This document shows, in pieces, positions 45,419 through 57,368 of a stretch of 64,000 nt of DNA. The position numbers and the translations under genes are program-made. The notes below the pieces were generated by a model, which saw only the letters and a list, made by a program, of their open reading frames with translations, did no database searches and was not told the origin of the DNA. The first letter of the stretch is position 1, and every line of letters starts with the position of its first letter. The stretch comes from Allorhizobium ampelinum S4 (GTDB taxonomy: Bacteria > Pseudomonadota > Alphaproteobacteria > Rhizobiales > Rhizobiaceae): positions 2,545,001-2,609,000 of the forward strand of contig NC_011989.1 in assembly GCF_000016285.1 (NCBI RefSeq). Reading direction: 5' to 3'.

Positions 45419-46318
45419 TCAAATCGGGCCGGAAAACGTGTCGCAGGCATCCATCCGGCCCTGGTCATAGCCTTTTTTGAACCATGCCATCCGCTGTGCG
45501 GCGGAGCCGTGGTTAAAACTCTCAGGCACAACATAGCCCTGGGACCGCTTCTGAATCGTATCGTCGCCAATCTGCCGGGCGGCGTTCAATGCTTCCTGCA
45601 GATCGCCCGCCGAGAGCAATCCCTGCTGATCGGCCTTCCGACCCCAGATCCCGGCAAAGCAATCGGCCTGCAATTCGACACGAACCGACATCCGGTTGGC
45701 ATCGGCGGCATTCATCGAGCTGCGCATCTGGTTGAATTTCGGCAGAATCCCGGTCAGGTTCTGCACGTGATGGCCGACTTCATGGGCAATCACATAGGCC
45801 TGAGCAAAATCGCCAGACGCCTGAAACCGTTTGGAAAGCTCGGTGAAAAACGCGGTATCGAGATAGATACGGCGATCCCCAGGGCAGTAGAACGGCCCGG
45901 TCGCAGCGGATGCCGCACCACAGGCAGAGGGATATTGACCGGAAAACAGCCGCAGCTTCGGCATCTCATAGGTCGCGCCGCGCTCCTGAAATGCCGCGGT
46001 CCAGACATCCTCGGTGGACGCCAGCACGCGGCTGACGAAGACTTTCATCTCGTCCTGAGCCGGCGTCGTTTGCTCGGATTGCTGCTGATAGGAAGACGGG
46101 GCGGAGCTACCGCCCTCCTCCAGCAATTGCAACATATCGATGCCCATCAGCCGAAGACCGAAATAGATCAGCACCAGAACGATGATGGTTGAAAAACTCA
46201 AACCACGCCCACTGCTGCCAATCGGCAGCCGGATACCGCGCCGGCCAAAGCCGCCACCGCCTGATGCACCCCTGACATCCTCGAGATTTTCGGACTGACG
46301 ACGCCCATCCAGTTCCAT
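45419..46318 (-). CDS. YpfJ-type neutral zinc metallopeptidase
   Basis: 299 residues from the ATG at 46316-46318, chosen because GGGGAG lies 8 bases upstream; the frame is open to 46444. After a Gly/Arg-rich N-terminus there is one membrane helix (FSTIIVLVLIYFGLRLMG), then a domain with the zincin motif HEVGHHVQ and the downstream Glu in VELQADCFAG. YpfJ-type proteins are putative membrane-tethered peptidases of unknown substrate. Two palindromic operator-like sites lie 100-140 bases upstream. Confidence 0.88.
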   Translation of the reverse strand: MELDGRRQSENLEDVRGASGGGGFGRRGIRLPIGSSGRGLSFSTIIVLVLIYFGLRLMGIDMLQLLEEGGSSAPSSYQQQSEQTTPAQDEMKVFVSRVLASTEDVWTAAFQERGATYEMPKLRLFSGQYPSACGAASAATGPFYCPGDRRIYLDTAFFTELSKRFQASGDFAQAYVIAHEVGHHVQNLTGILPKFNQMRSSMNAADANRMSVRVELQADCFAGIWGRKADQQGLLSAGDLQEALNAARQIGDDTIQKRSQGYVVPESFNHGSAAQRMAWFKKGYDQGRMDACDTFSGPI

Positions 46319-46418
46319 CGGTTCTCTCCCCGGCCGCATATGCAGAACGCTCATGTTCAGCAAAAACTGCCGCCGTGCAACAGCAACGGCGGCAGGCTGG
46401 TAACGGCTTGGGGCCAAC

Positions 46419-46460
46419 AGTGTTCCAAACACTCTTAAGCTCAACAGTGTTCCAAACGCT
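46419..46460. promoter_or_regulatory. Tandem palindromic operators upstream of the metallopeptidase gene
   Basis: Two sites 27 bases apart: AGTGTTCCAAACACT (46419-46433, a perfect 6-3-6 palindrome) and AGTGTTCCAAACGCT (46446-46460, one mismatch). The repeat also includes four bases upstream (CAAC). Twin dyads of this kind are typical for TetR-, MarR- or HxlR-type repressors. They lie just outside the GST stop and before the YpfJ-type gene. Confidence 0.55.
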
Positions 46461-46480
46461 GGGTTTGAAGAAAAAGCCGG

Positions 46481-47164
46481 TCAGGTCTTGGCGAACATAT
46501 AGGCACCCCCACGTTCCAGGGCGCGCTGATAGGCCGGCCTGGCACGGATTGTGGAAAGATAGGAACGAAGGACTGTAACATCGCCCGTATCGCCGGAAAT
46601 CGACAGCACCGATTCCACCGGGAAGCTCATGGCGATATCGGCGGCGGTAAAGTCCGGTCCGGCAAAATAACCGTCCTTGCGCAATTCCGCCTGCCAGAAG
46701 GCCAGATGTTCGCCGATCTGCGGATCGATCATCTTGCAGCAAACGCCATCGGAGATCCGCTGGGCCACACCGCGCAACAAAAACGGCATTTGCTTGGATA
46801 GTCTTGAGAATACAAGTTTCATCACCAGCAGGGGCATGGCCGAGCCTTCGGCATAATGCAGCCAGTAACGGTAGCGCAGGAAAGCGTCGCTGCCCGGTGC
46901 CGGACGCAAAACCGTCTTGCCATTGGTATCGGCGCCATAAGTGTCGATCAGATATTCGATAATGGCACCGCTTTCGGCGAAGATCCGGCCCTCGTCTTCG
47001 ATGACAGGTGATTTTCCCAGCGGATGCACGGCCTTCAATGCCGCCGGTGCATGCATATCAGCACCGCGCTTGTAGGTTTTCACCTCATAAGACAATCCCA
47101 GCTCTTCCAGTAGCCAGAGAATGCGGTGCGCCCTGGAATGCTCCAGATAATGGACGGTAATCAT
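46481..47164 (-). CDS. Glutathione S-transferase family protein
   Basis: 227 residues from the ATG at 47162-47164 with AGGAGA before it. The thioredoxin-like N-terminal domain shows YLEHSRAHRILWLLEELGLSYE, HPLGKSPVIEDEG and the ESGAIIEYLID box that binds glutathione; the C-terminal half is the helical GST domain (GPDFTAADIAMSFPV). The Ser/Arg pair of HSRAHR takes the place of the catalytic residue in this bacterial class. It probably acts in detoxification or redox repair. Transcribed towards the metallopeptidase gene, 160 bases away. Confidence 0.88.
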   Translation of the reverse strand: MITVHYLEHSRAHRILWLLEELGLSYEVKTYKRGADMHAPAALKAVHPLGKSPVIEDEGRIFAESGAIIEYLIDTYGADTNGKTVLRPAPGSDAFLRYRYWLHYAEGSAMPLLVMKLVFSRLSKQMPFLLRGVAQRISDGVCCKMIDPQIGEHLAFWQAELRKDGYFAGPDFTAADIAMSFPVESVLSISGDTGDVTVLRSYLSTIRARPAYQRALERGGAYMFAKT

Positions 47165-47716
47165 CGGCAGGTCTCCTGGCTTATATCGGTTGCCTGGGCA
47201 GATAGGCCGCAGCCAGAGCATTTCCAGGATAAGTGTGAAACGGTTTTACGTCCGCAAAGGTGATGATTGAAAAAATGTCTCATGAAAATACCTTGGATTT
47301 TTAAAATCTGCTGTCATGCACCTGGCATTTGCCCGAACAGCCACGGGACATGACGAAAATCAGGCTGCACCCCTTGCCCTGGCAAGTCGATATCCAATTT
47401 TGCAACCCTGACAGTGCATTAAAAAATGCCATTCGCCTTGAAGGCGCCACTAAAAAGGGGCAGCTAGGGGAAATGGTCGAGGACGGCGTCCGTTTCCCAT
47501 AAATTCCCGTGGGATCAAATAGTTAAACAGTCGTCTTGTTGAGAATTTCTAAAAAAAACCGAGGCCAGAGAAGCATAGGAATGTCGCAAAACGGCGGCAG
47601 ACTCTGTTTGCGAAAAGCATAAAAACCCCATGGCTTCGATCTGGAAAAGCCAACAGGGTTTTAGATACCTGCGACGCGAAAACGGTACAATATCGTATTG
47701 CTTAACAGTCGTTTTT
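47165..47716. other. About 550-base gap beyond the GST start
   Basis: No convincing gene; a rightward frame over 47630-48337 is antisense of the 2H gene. The gap contains GCCTTGAAGGC-type short hairpins and the GST promoter. Nothing else stands out. Confidence 0.35.
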
Positions 47717-48442
47717 TTAGTCGATATTATCCTGCAATACGATCAGTTCTTCGAAATGTTTCATGTCGTTAAAGGCACAGAAAGCCGGAGGATCAAGGGC
47801 GATATCCTCAAATTGCTCCAGGAATTCTTCTCGCGCCGTCTCCAGCATGGCCTGCCACTGAAAAAGGGCCGCCTCGGAAAATGGCCTGATGACATAGGCA
47901 AAGGTGATATGAAATTCGTAAGTCTCATGGTCTGGATGGCGATAGCCGAACAGATCCGCCAACCTGTCACGCCACTGGGCCAATGCCCGGCGATCCGCCT
48001 CACCCACTGGCTCCAACCGAAGCCCCGTCGGCAGCATCCGGGCAATCTTCATGCGAAAATCTGGCCCGGGCGCAAAATATGTCAGCCGCTGCGCGAGGAT
48101 TTCCGTCATGTCGTCGATTGGCGCATCCAGCGGCAGATCCTTTGGCCAGAAAACGGCGGTGCGCCGATATTCGATAATGCCCTGAAACAAGGTCATATGC
48201 AGGCTGGAGGCAGGGGTAACGGCCAGGTGGTCAGCCTCCGGCATTTGCTTGTAGCGCTCCTGCAAGGCGACAATCGCCTTCTGGCTTTCACTTCCTGCGC
48301 GAAGATGACAGACAATGGTGTTGCCCGGTTCGGGTAGGAAATTGCCTTCAGCATCGAAACGGATGCCGAGATGTTTCGATGGTCCAGAGCGGCCAGCCGC
48401 AGAGAAACGAATGAGGTCGGACGACAGTTGCGTCTGCGGCAT
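47717..48442 (-). CDS. 2H-phosphoesterase-like protein (DUF1868)
   Basis: 241 residues from the ATG at 48440-48442, which has AAGGAG nine bases upstream; the ATG three codons earlier lies too close to it. The two His-x-Thr motifs of the 2H superfamily are clear: SLHMTLFQG near 80 and EFHITFAYV near 175. The superfamily includes RNA ligase-like and cyclic phosphodiesterase enzymes acting on 2',3'-cyclic or 2',5' linkages; the substrate of this branch is unknown. It is divergent from carB and shares no operon. Confidence 0.8.
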   Translation of the reverse strand: MPQTQLSSDLIRFSAAGRSGPSKHLGIRFDAEGNFLPEPGNTIVCHLRAGSESQKAIVALQERYKQMPEADHLAVTPASSLHMTLFQGIIEYRRTAVFWPKDLPLDAPIDDMTEILAQRLTYFAPGPDFRMKIARMLPTGLRLEPVGEADRRALAQWRDRLADLFGYRHPDHETYEFHITFAYVIRPFSEAALFQWQAMLETAREEFLEQFEDIALDPPAFCAFNDMKHFEELIVLQDNID

Positions 48443-48731
48443 GAGGGCCATCTCCTTTGAAACCGAACAGGTTTTCTACAGCGCCTGCGCAAATGGCATG
48501 TGACAAACCAGTCCATTTTTCACTGTAATGTCCCAGGGGAAATTGCCGGACCACATCCCCGCCGCGCCTGCCCTTCACTTATCCGTAGAAAAAGCGAAAA
48601 CGGGGGTTCCGCTGATCGCCACAATTCCCTATAAGCCGCTTCTAGCCTGAAATACCATGGATCTGCGCCCGACCGGTGATGCCCCTCACCTTGGCCGGTT
48701 TTTCGCGCAGGTGAAGAGATCGGATAGAGAC

Positions 48732-52214
<3,483 letters not shown>

Positions 52215-52382
52215 CAGCCCGCCCAATAATCGACGCTGTCCGTCAGCACATGGCCGTTCTTGAACAGACTGTGAGCGAATGCGACCGAAGGGTGAGGCTT
52301 TCCGCCTGACCCTTCAAAAGCCAGGGATGCTGCACCACGCTGATAATGCTATGAAAACCCCTTGATCTGGCAAGGGGACAGC

Positions 52383-53648
52383 GTGGGCAAAAACATCGTC
52401 ATTCTGTTTGACGGCACGTCGAATGAAATTTCAGCCAGCCGCACCAATATCGTCAGACTGCTTGGCTGCCTGACCCGCAGCGACCAGCAATTGGTCTATT
52501 ATGAGCCGGGCGTCGGCACGTTCGGTGCAGACGACAACTGGCTGCGACTTGCACGCCAATCCGCCGAAGTCTGGGGCCTGGCAACGGGCTGGGGTCTCGA
52601 CCGCAATGTCAAGCGCGCCTACCGGTTTCTTGTTGAGAACTATCGGGCCGCACCGAGGGACGACGCCGGCAACACAATTGGCGAGGACGACAGGATCTAC
52701 ATCCTCGGTTTCAGCCGCGGCGCCTATAGCGCCAGGGTTCTGGCCGGCTTCATCAACAGCCTGGGCATTATTGCGCCGAATTTTCTCAATCTTGTGGACT
52801 ACGCCTACCGGACCTATAAAACCATTCCCATAAGCGAGCGGCATGGCGAAACGGCTGACATCGTCAGCCACTCGGCACCCTCCGCCTTTGCCGCCATGCG
52901 TCTTTATGAGCGGACATTGCGCGGCTACCGTCCGGCGATTGCCTTTCTCGGCCTGTTCGACACCGTATCGACGGTGATCAACCAGACACAGAGAGGTCTC
53001 ACATTCCAGACCTTTCCCTTCACGACCCGCAATCCAAGCGTCGCCGCTGTCCGCCAGGCCCTGGCCATTGATGAGCGGCGCACGATGTTTCGACCGGTCT
53101 ATTGGAAGTCCGGCCAGCCATTCTGGGGCAGCCCGTTCAAGCCGGAGGACCCGCATATGATCAAGCCTCAGGATTTCAAACAGGTCTGGTTTGCCGGCTC
53201 CCATGGCGATGTCGGCGGCGGCTATAGCGAGACGCAGAGCGCGACGGCCAAGATTCCGCTGGCCTGGATGATCGCCGAAAGCAGGCCATTCGGGCTGCAC
53301 TACGACGAAGACACCGTCCATGACATCGTCTATGGCGAGGATGACGACAACGACCATGTGAAGCTCGATCCACTGGCCCCGATCCATGATTCCATGACCT
53401 GGTCCTGGCTGCCGTTCGAGATCGTGCCGCGTCGCGTACCCTTTTCCTCCTGGCGCTGCCGGCCTCCCAAGGGCTGGTATCTGCCGCTCTGCGACCCTCG
53501 CTCTATCGAAAAAGGCAGCGTCATCCATCAATCCGTCATCGACCGGCTGGACCACCCATCGAGGACGACCCCCTACAGGCCACCCAATATGCCGCCGCCC
53601 GGCGATTACTCAATCGAGCCTTGGTCTACCAAGCCGATTGAAGATTGA
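52383..53648 (+). CDS. DUF2235 alpha/beta-hydrolase-like protein
   Basis: 421 residues from the GTG at 52383, which has AAGGGG six bases upstream (the frame opens at a TTG at 52362). It begins GKNIVILFDGTSNE, the DUF2235 opening, and the nucleophile elbow is ILGFSRGAYSARVLAGF. A later block, WFAGSHGDVGGGY, provides the His/Asp region. Members include Tle1-type phospholipase effectors of type VI secretion, but no VgrG, PAAR or immunity gene is next to it, so a house enzyme is equally likely. Single gene after carB. Confidence 0.85.
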   Translation: MGKNIVILFDGTSNEISASRTNIVRLLGCLTRSDQQLVYYEPGVGTFGADDNWLRLARQSAEVWGLATGWGLDRNVKRAYRFLVENYRAAPRDDAGNTIGEDDRIYILGFSRGAYSARVLAGFINSLGIIAPNFLNLVDYAYRTYKTIPISERHGETADIVSHSAPSAFAAMRLYERTLRGYRPAIAFLGLFDTVSTVINQTQRGLTFQTFPFTTRNPSVAAVRQALAIDERRTMFRPVYWKSGQPFWGSPFKPEDPHMIKPQDFKQVWFAGSHGDVGGGYSETQSATAKIPLAWMIAESRPFGLHYDEDTVHDIVYGEDDDNDHVKLDPLAPIHDSMTWSWLPFEIVPRRVPFSSWRCRPPKGWYLPLCDPRSIEKGSVIHQSVIDRLDHPSRTTPYRPPNMPPPGDYSIEPWSTKPIED

Positions 53649-53791
53649 CCGGCAGAGCGCTCCATGAACCAAAACGAGACAGCCCCGCCTTCGCATTTAC
53701 AAAAAATCATCCTTGATCGAAGGTTAACATCCACGCAGGCCGAATCATCGCATAGAGTTGAGCGTAGAACCGGCGATAGACGGCAGAGATA

Positions 53792-53902
53792 ATGACCCCA
53801 AGGATGAAATACCTGCTTCTGGTCTTTGCGATTTCAATTGCGATGTGGCTTGTCGCCATTGCCCTTGTTAACGACATCTGGAAGCTTATATCAGCGCAGT
53901 GA
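53792..53902 (+). CDS. Possible membrane microprotein (36 aa)
   Basis: 36 residues, MTPRMKYLLLVFAISIAMWL and one continuing membrane helix (VAIALVN), ending DIWKLISAQ. A start at the fifth codon (AAGG just upstream) is also possible. The order basic start, helix, polar end is typical of small inner-membrane proteins. It lies alone between the DUF2235 gene and greA. Without a second copy or homologue in view, this remains tentative. Confidence 0.4.
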   Translation: MTPRMKYLLLVFAISIAMWLVAIALVNDIWKLISAQ

Positions 53903-54095
53903 CACGGTTGCGCCTGGGCAGTTGTGCCGGATGGACAGATTGAAAATACGTCCATTCGAAATCTCTGGAAATTGACTGTTACAGTCTGCTATAATGTCAC
54001 GAGTTGGATATGTGGCTGGTTCCGTAGCTTTGCTTCGGAACCTGTTTTATTTTCATGGCCACGCCATGCGGGCATGAAAGGTGAAGGAAGAGGAC

Positions 54096-54572
54096 ATGGT
54101 TGATAAGGTACCGATGACGCAGAACGGCTTCTCCAAGCTTCAGGAGGAACTGCGCTGGCGTCAACAAGAAGAACGTCCTCGGATCATTGAGGCCATTGCC
54201 GAAGCGCGCGCCCATGGCGACCTTTCGGAAAATGCCGAATATCATGCCGCCAAGGAAGCCCAGAGCCATAATGAAGGCCGGGTCTCCGAACTCGAAGATC
54301 TGACTGCGCGCGCGGAAGTCATCGATCTGTCGAAAATGTCCGGCTCGAAAATCAAGTTCGGCGCCACCGTCAAGCTGATCGATGAAGATACCGACGAGGA
54401 AAAAATCTACCAGATCGTCGGCGATCAGGAAGCCGATGTGAAGGCTGGCCGTATCTCGATTTCCTCGCCAATTGCCCGCGCCATGATTGGCAAGGAAGCC
54501 GGTGACAGTATCGAAGTCGTGGCTCCCGGCGGCTCAAAGGCTTACGAAATTATCGCGGTCAACTGGGGTTGA
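54096..54572 (+). CDS. greA: Transcription elongation factor GreA
   Basis: 158 residues from the ATG at 54096, with GGAAGAGG before it. The N-terminal coiled coil ([24 protein letters not shown]) ends in the acidic tip [18 protein letters not shown], whose Asp and Glu reach the polymerase active site. The C-terminal FKBP-like domain follows ([20 protein letters not shown]...). GreA rescues backtracked RNA polymerase by stimulating transcript cleavage. It is followed by a terminator and the lipopolysaccharide genes, the same neighbourhood as in Sinorhizobium. Confidence 0.97.
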   Translation: MVDKVPMTQNGFSKLQEELRWRQQEERPRIIEAIAEARAHGDLSENAEYHAAKEAQSHNEGRVSELEDLTARAEVIDLSKMSGSKIKFGATVKLIDEDTDEEKIYQIVGDQEADVKAGRISISSPIARAMIGKEAGDSIEVVAPGGSKAYEIIAVNWG

Positions 54573-54595
54573 TCTCCAGCCTCTGCTATTGAAAA

Positions 54596-54624
54596 AAGGC
54601 GCGCCTTGCAGGTGCGTCTTTTTT
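54596..54624 (+). terminator. greA terminator
   Basis: Eleven-base stem AAGGCGCGCCT / AGGTGCGTCTT with two G-U pairs and a three-base loop, followed by TTTT. It begins 23 bases after the greA stop. Confidence 0.75.
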
Positions 54625-54652
54625 CTGTGAGTGCGTAACATCAAATGTAGCC

Positions 54653-55756
54653 ATGATGGCGAAAGGTACCCTGTGCGTGCTTGATCCTGCTTCAATCCTT
54701 GTGGTGGCTCCTCATTTCAAGCGGCGACTCTCGGGCGTAACCTCCACCGTGGTGCAATTGATCCCGCAGCAGCGCCGCCGTGGGCTGGCCATTGCCACAC
54801 TTGGTCCCGGCCTGCCGGAGACCATGCCCGCCCTCACCTTCGCACAAATGCCAGCCTTGTGGAAAAAGCCGCGCGGCGCTTCCCATCGCGTCTGGCATGC
54901 CCGGCGCAATCTGGAAATGTTGGTAGGCGTGGTGTTGCGCGATGTGTTGCGCATGCCGCTGAAACTGCTGTTTACCTCGGCGGCCCAGCGTCATCACAGC
55001 CGCTATACCCGTTGGCTGATCTCGAAAATGGATGCCGTGGTCGCCACCAGCGCCCGCTCCGGCTCATTTTTGCATGTACCGCATAGCGTTATCCGCCATG
55101 GCATCGACACCGAACTGTTTCATCCGCCGCAAGGTGCCGAGGACAGGATCGCAGCCACCAACCTGCCGGGCGATTATCTGATCGGCTGCTTTGGTCGGGT
55201 GCGCCATCAAAAGGGCACCGATCTATTCGTCAAAGCAATGATCGAACTTCTACCCCGCTATCCCGGCTGGACAGCCGTGGTCTCCGGCCGCGTCACCCCG
55301 GAACATAAAGGTTTTGCCGAGGGGCTGAAGGCGCAGATTGCCGCGGCCAGTCTGACGGAGCGGATCGTTTTTCTGGGCGAGGTCGAGGATATCAAGCCGT
55401 GGTATCGGCGGCTGACGCTCTATGTCGCGCCCTCGCGCAATGAAGGGTTTGGCCTGACGCCACTGGAAGCCATGGCGTCCGAAACCGTGGTGGTCGCATC
55501 GGATGCCGGGGCCTATGCGGAACTGATTGCCGAAGGGGCAACCGGCGCCGTGGTTGCCGCCGATGCCTATGCGCCGCTGCGTGATGCAATCGAGCCTTAT
55601 CTGGCCGATCCCGGTCGCGCCTGCCTGCATGGCAAGGCGGCCGTTGCCCATGTGCGGGAAAATTTCGCGCTTGCCAGAGAAGCGGCAGGGCTGGAGGCGG
55701 TCTATAGCCGATTGCTCGGCAGGCCGGTCATCGCGCCGCCCGCGCCCCAACCATAA
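54653..55756 (+). CDS. lpsB: LPS core mannosyltransferase, GT4 family (LpsB/LpcC type)
   Basis: 367 residues of GT-B fold. The opening SILVVAPHFKRRLSGVTSTVVQLIP and the donor-site block APSRNEGFGLTPLEAMAS (EX7E motif) mark a GT4 retaining glycosyltransferase. VIRHGIDTELFHPP is the linker typical of the family. Position right after greA matches S. meliloti lpsB and R. leguminosarum lpcC, which add mannose to Kdo in the lipopolysaccharide core. It should act at the cytoplasmic face of the inner membrane. The ATG at 54653 or 54656 both possible. Confidence 0.85.
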   Translation: MMAKGTLCVLDPASILVVAPHFKRRLSGVTSTVVQLIPQQRRRGLAIATLGPGLPETMPALTFAQMPALWKKPRGASHRVWHARRNLEMLVGVVLRDVLRMPLKLLFTSAAQRHHSRYTRWLISKMDAVVATSARSGSFLHVPHSVIRHGIDTELFHPPQGAEDRIAATNLPGDYLIGCFGRVRHQKGTDLFVKAMIELLPRYPGWTAVVSGRVTPEHKGFAEGLKAQIAAASLTERIVFLGEVEDIKPWYRRLTLYVAPSRNEGFGLTPLEAMASETVVVASDAGAYAELIAEGATGAVVAADAYAPLRDAIEPYLADPGRACLHGKAAVAHVRENFALAREAAGLEAVYSRLLGRPVIAPPAPQP

Positions 55757-55766
55757 AGCCGACGCC

Positions 55767-56594
55767 ATGCAGGTGCTGATCATCAATCTCGACCGCGCCC
55801 GTGAGCGTCTAGCCTTCCAGCAAGCGCAGATGCGCGCTCTTGGCCTTTCGTTTACCCGTATAGCAGCCTTGGATGCCGATCATCTTCCCGATCTGGGCGA
55901 GGCCTATTGGAACGGCTGGGAAAGACCGATTCGGCCTGCGGAACGGGCCTGCCTGCTCAGCCATCGCCAGACCTGGGAGACCATTGCCGCAGGCGCAGAC
56001 CCCGTGCTGGTGCTGGAAGACGATGCGGTTCTGTCCGATAAAGTGCCTGCTCTTCTGGAAGCACTGCGCCATCGAACCGATCTCGACCATGTGACGCTGG
56101 AAACGCGCAGCCGCAAAAAACTTGTCGCTCGCGCCAGCCTCTCCGATCTGCCACTGCGCCGACTCTATCAGGATCGCTCGGGGGCCGCGGCCTATATTCT
56201 CTGGCCAACGGGAGCTGCCAAGCTTCTCCAGCGCAGTGCACGCCACGGTGCCATTGCCGATGCGGTGATCTGCGCGGCCTATGAGCTTGCCTCCTTCCAG
56301 GCCGATCCAGCGCTGGCCGTGCAACTGGATCGCTGCGCGCCCTATGGCCTGCCTAAACCGATTGCGACCCAGTCGTCGATTTCGCCCACTCAATCAGAAA
56401 AGCAGCGCCCCTCCCTCGCCTTTCGGCTCAGGCGGATCAAGGCCCAGTTGCGAATGGGCCTGCGTCAGCTTTGCCACAGCCAGGATGCGCAGCGACGGCA
56501 GGTGCCGGTCCGGCGCGAGGATTTCGACTATCTGAAGACCTTGGCGGTCACTCAGACCACCAGCCCGTCCGCCCCCGGTGATGCTGCGCCTTGA
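55767..56594 (+). CDS. Family-25 glycosyltransferase (LPS biosynthesis)
   Basis: 275 residues from the ATG at 55767, ten bases after lpsB. The family-25 pattern is visible: VLIINLDRARERLAFQQAQM, ACLLSHRQTWE, and the acidic VLVLEDDAVLSD metal motif. Bacterial members add galactose or glucose to the LPS core. The C-terminal third (SLAFRLRRIKAQLRMGLRQL) is basic and could sit on the membrane. The last 47 bases run head-on into the 250-residue leftward gene. Likely an operon with lpsB. Confidence 0.85.
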   Translation: MQVLIINLDRARERLAFQQAQMRALGLSFTRIAALDADHLPDLGEAYWNGWERPIRPAERACLLSHRQTWETIAAGADPVLVLEDDAVLSDKVPALLEALRHRTDLDHVTLETRSRKKLVARASLSDLPLRRLYQDRSGAAAYILWPTGAAKLLQRSARHGAIADAVICAAYELASFQADPALAVQLDRCAPYGLPKPIATQSSISPTQSEKQRPSLAFRLRRIKAQLRMGLRQLCHSQDAQRRQVPVRREDFDYLKTLAVTQTTSPSAPGDAAP

Positions 56595-57300
56595 GGCGGG
56601 CAAAGGCGGTATCTTCCACCTGCAACCGGTCGAAGACGGTTTTCAGCATCAGTCCAACAGGGCCTTGCGCCATCAATCCGTCCAGCCGCCAGCGCATGTT
56701 GCGCAGGGTATCGTCGGTGCCGATGGTAAAGCAGGACAGGCCGGAAAACAGCGGAATCAACTCCGATTGCAGCCGCTCCAGCTTTTGCGCGTCGGCCGGT
56801 GCCGGAGCCGTCGCCAGCACCCGCTCGGTTTCATAGATTTTCACCGTATTGACCAGCAGCGACACCAGCATGGCTCTTGCCCGCTCCCCGGCATCCGGGT
56901 GATGATCGACAAAACTGTCAGCAGCCGAAACCAGCCAACGCAGATTGAGGTTTTCGCAAAGGAAATCAGCCTCCGCCTCCCACAGTGCCTGCAATTGTGC
57001 GAATGTCTGCTCCACCTGGAATTCGCGGCGCAGCAGCACGATCAGCCGGGCATGATGCCAGAGCAATTCCGGCTGGCCCGCAAATTCGCGGCGCAGGTTT
57101 TCCAGATGCAGATCAAGCGATTTTTCCGAGCCGCGCGTCTGCTGCGCAGCGTCACCCTCGACGATCTGATGTTTGAGCGCCTGATAATCCAGATCCCCCT
57201 CAGCATGGCGCGAGGCACCCCAGCGTTTGCGATGCTGATTAAGGGAAAAGAACCGCTCAAGCCGGTTTTTTTTGCGAGGCCGGGTTTTCTTGCCGAACAT
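56548..57300 (-). CDS. Uncharacterised helical protein in the LPS locus (250 aa)
   Basis: 250 residues with a very basic start (MFGKKTRPRKKNRLERFF) and a long all-helical body (LDLHLENLRREFAGQPELLWHHARLIVLLRR...). No signal peptide, membrane helix or enzymatic motif. The pattern is that of a conserved rhizobial protein of unknown function, often found beside glycan genes. It converges on and overlaps the GT25 gene by 47 bases, and is followed, 68 bases past its start, by the end of the broken polysaccharide gene. Frame and length look intact. Confidence 0.7.
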   Translation of the reverse strand: MFGKKTRPRKKNRLERFFSLNQHRKRWGASRHAEGDLDYQALKHQIVEGDAAQQTRGSEKSLDLHLENLRREFAGQPELLWHHARLIVLLRREFQVEQTFAQLQALWEAEADFLCENLNLRWLVSAADSFVDHHPDAGERARAMLVSLLVNTVKIYETERVLATAPAPADAQKLERLQSELIPLFSGLSCFTIGTDDTLRNMRWRLDGLMAQGPVGLMLKTVFDRLQVEDTAFARLKAQHHRGRTGWWSE

Positions 57301-57368
57301 GCCCTATCCTGTCACGAAGGTCTCAGCAGCCTGATGAGAGGCAGCCACACAAAGCGCAACAAGGCGCA

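Noticed and set aside
52431..53555. 374-residue leftward frame over the DUF2235 gene
   Set aside because: Antisense shadow; the DUF2235 reading has family motifs and matches codon bias.
52383..53648. Type VI secretion effector locus around the DUF2235 gene
   Set aside because: No VgrG, PAAR, Hcp or immunity-type neighbour; the family also has non-T6SS members.
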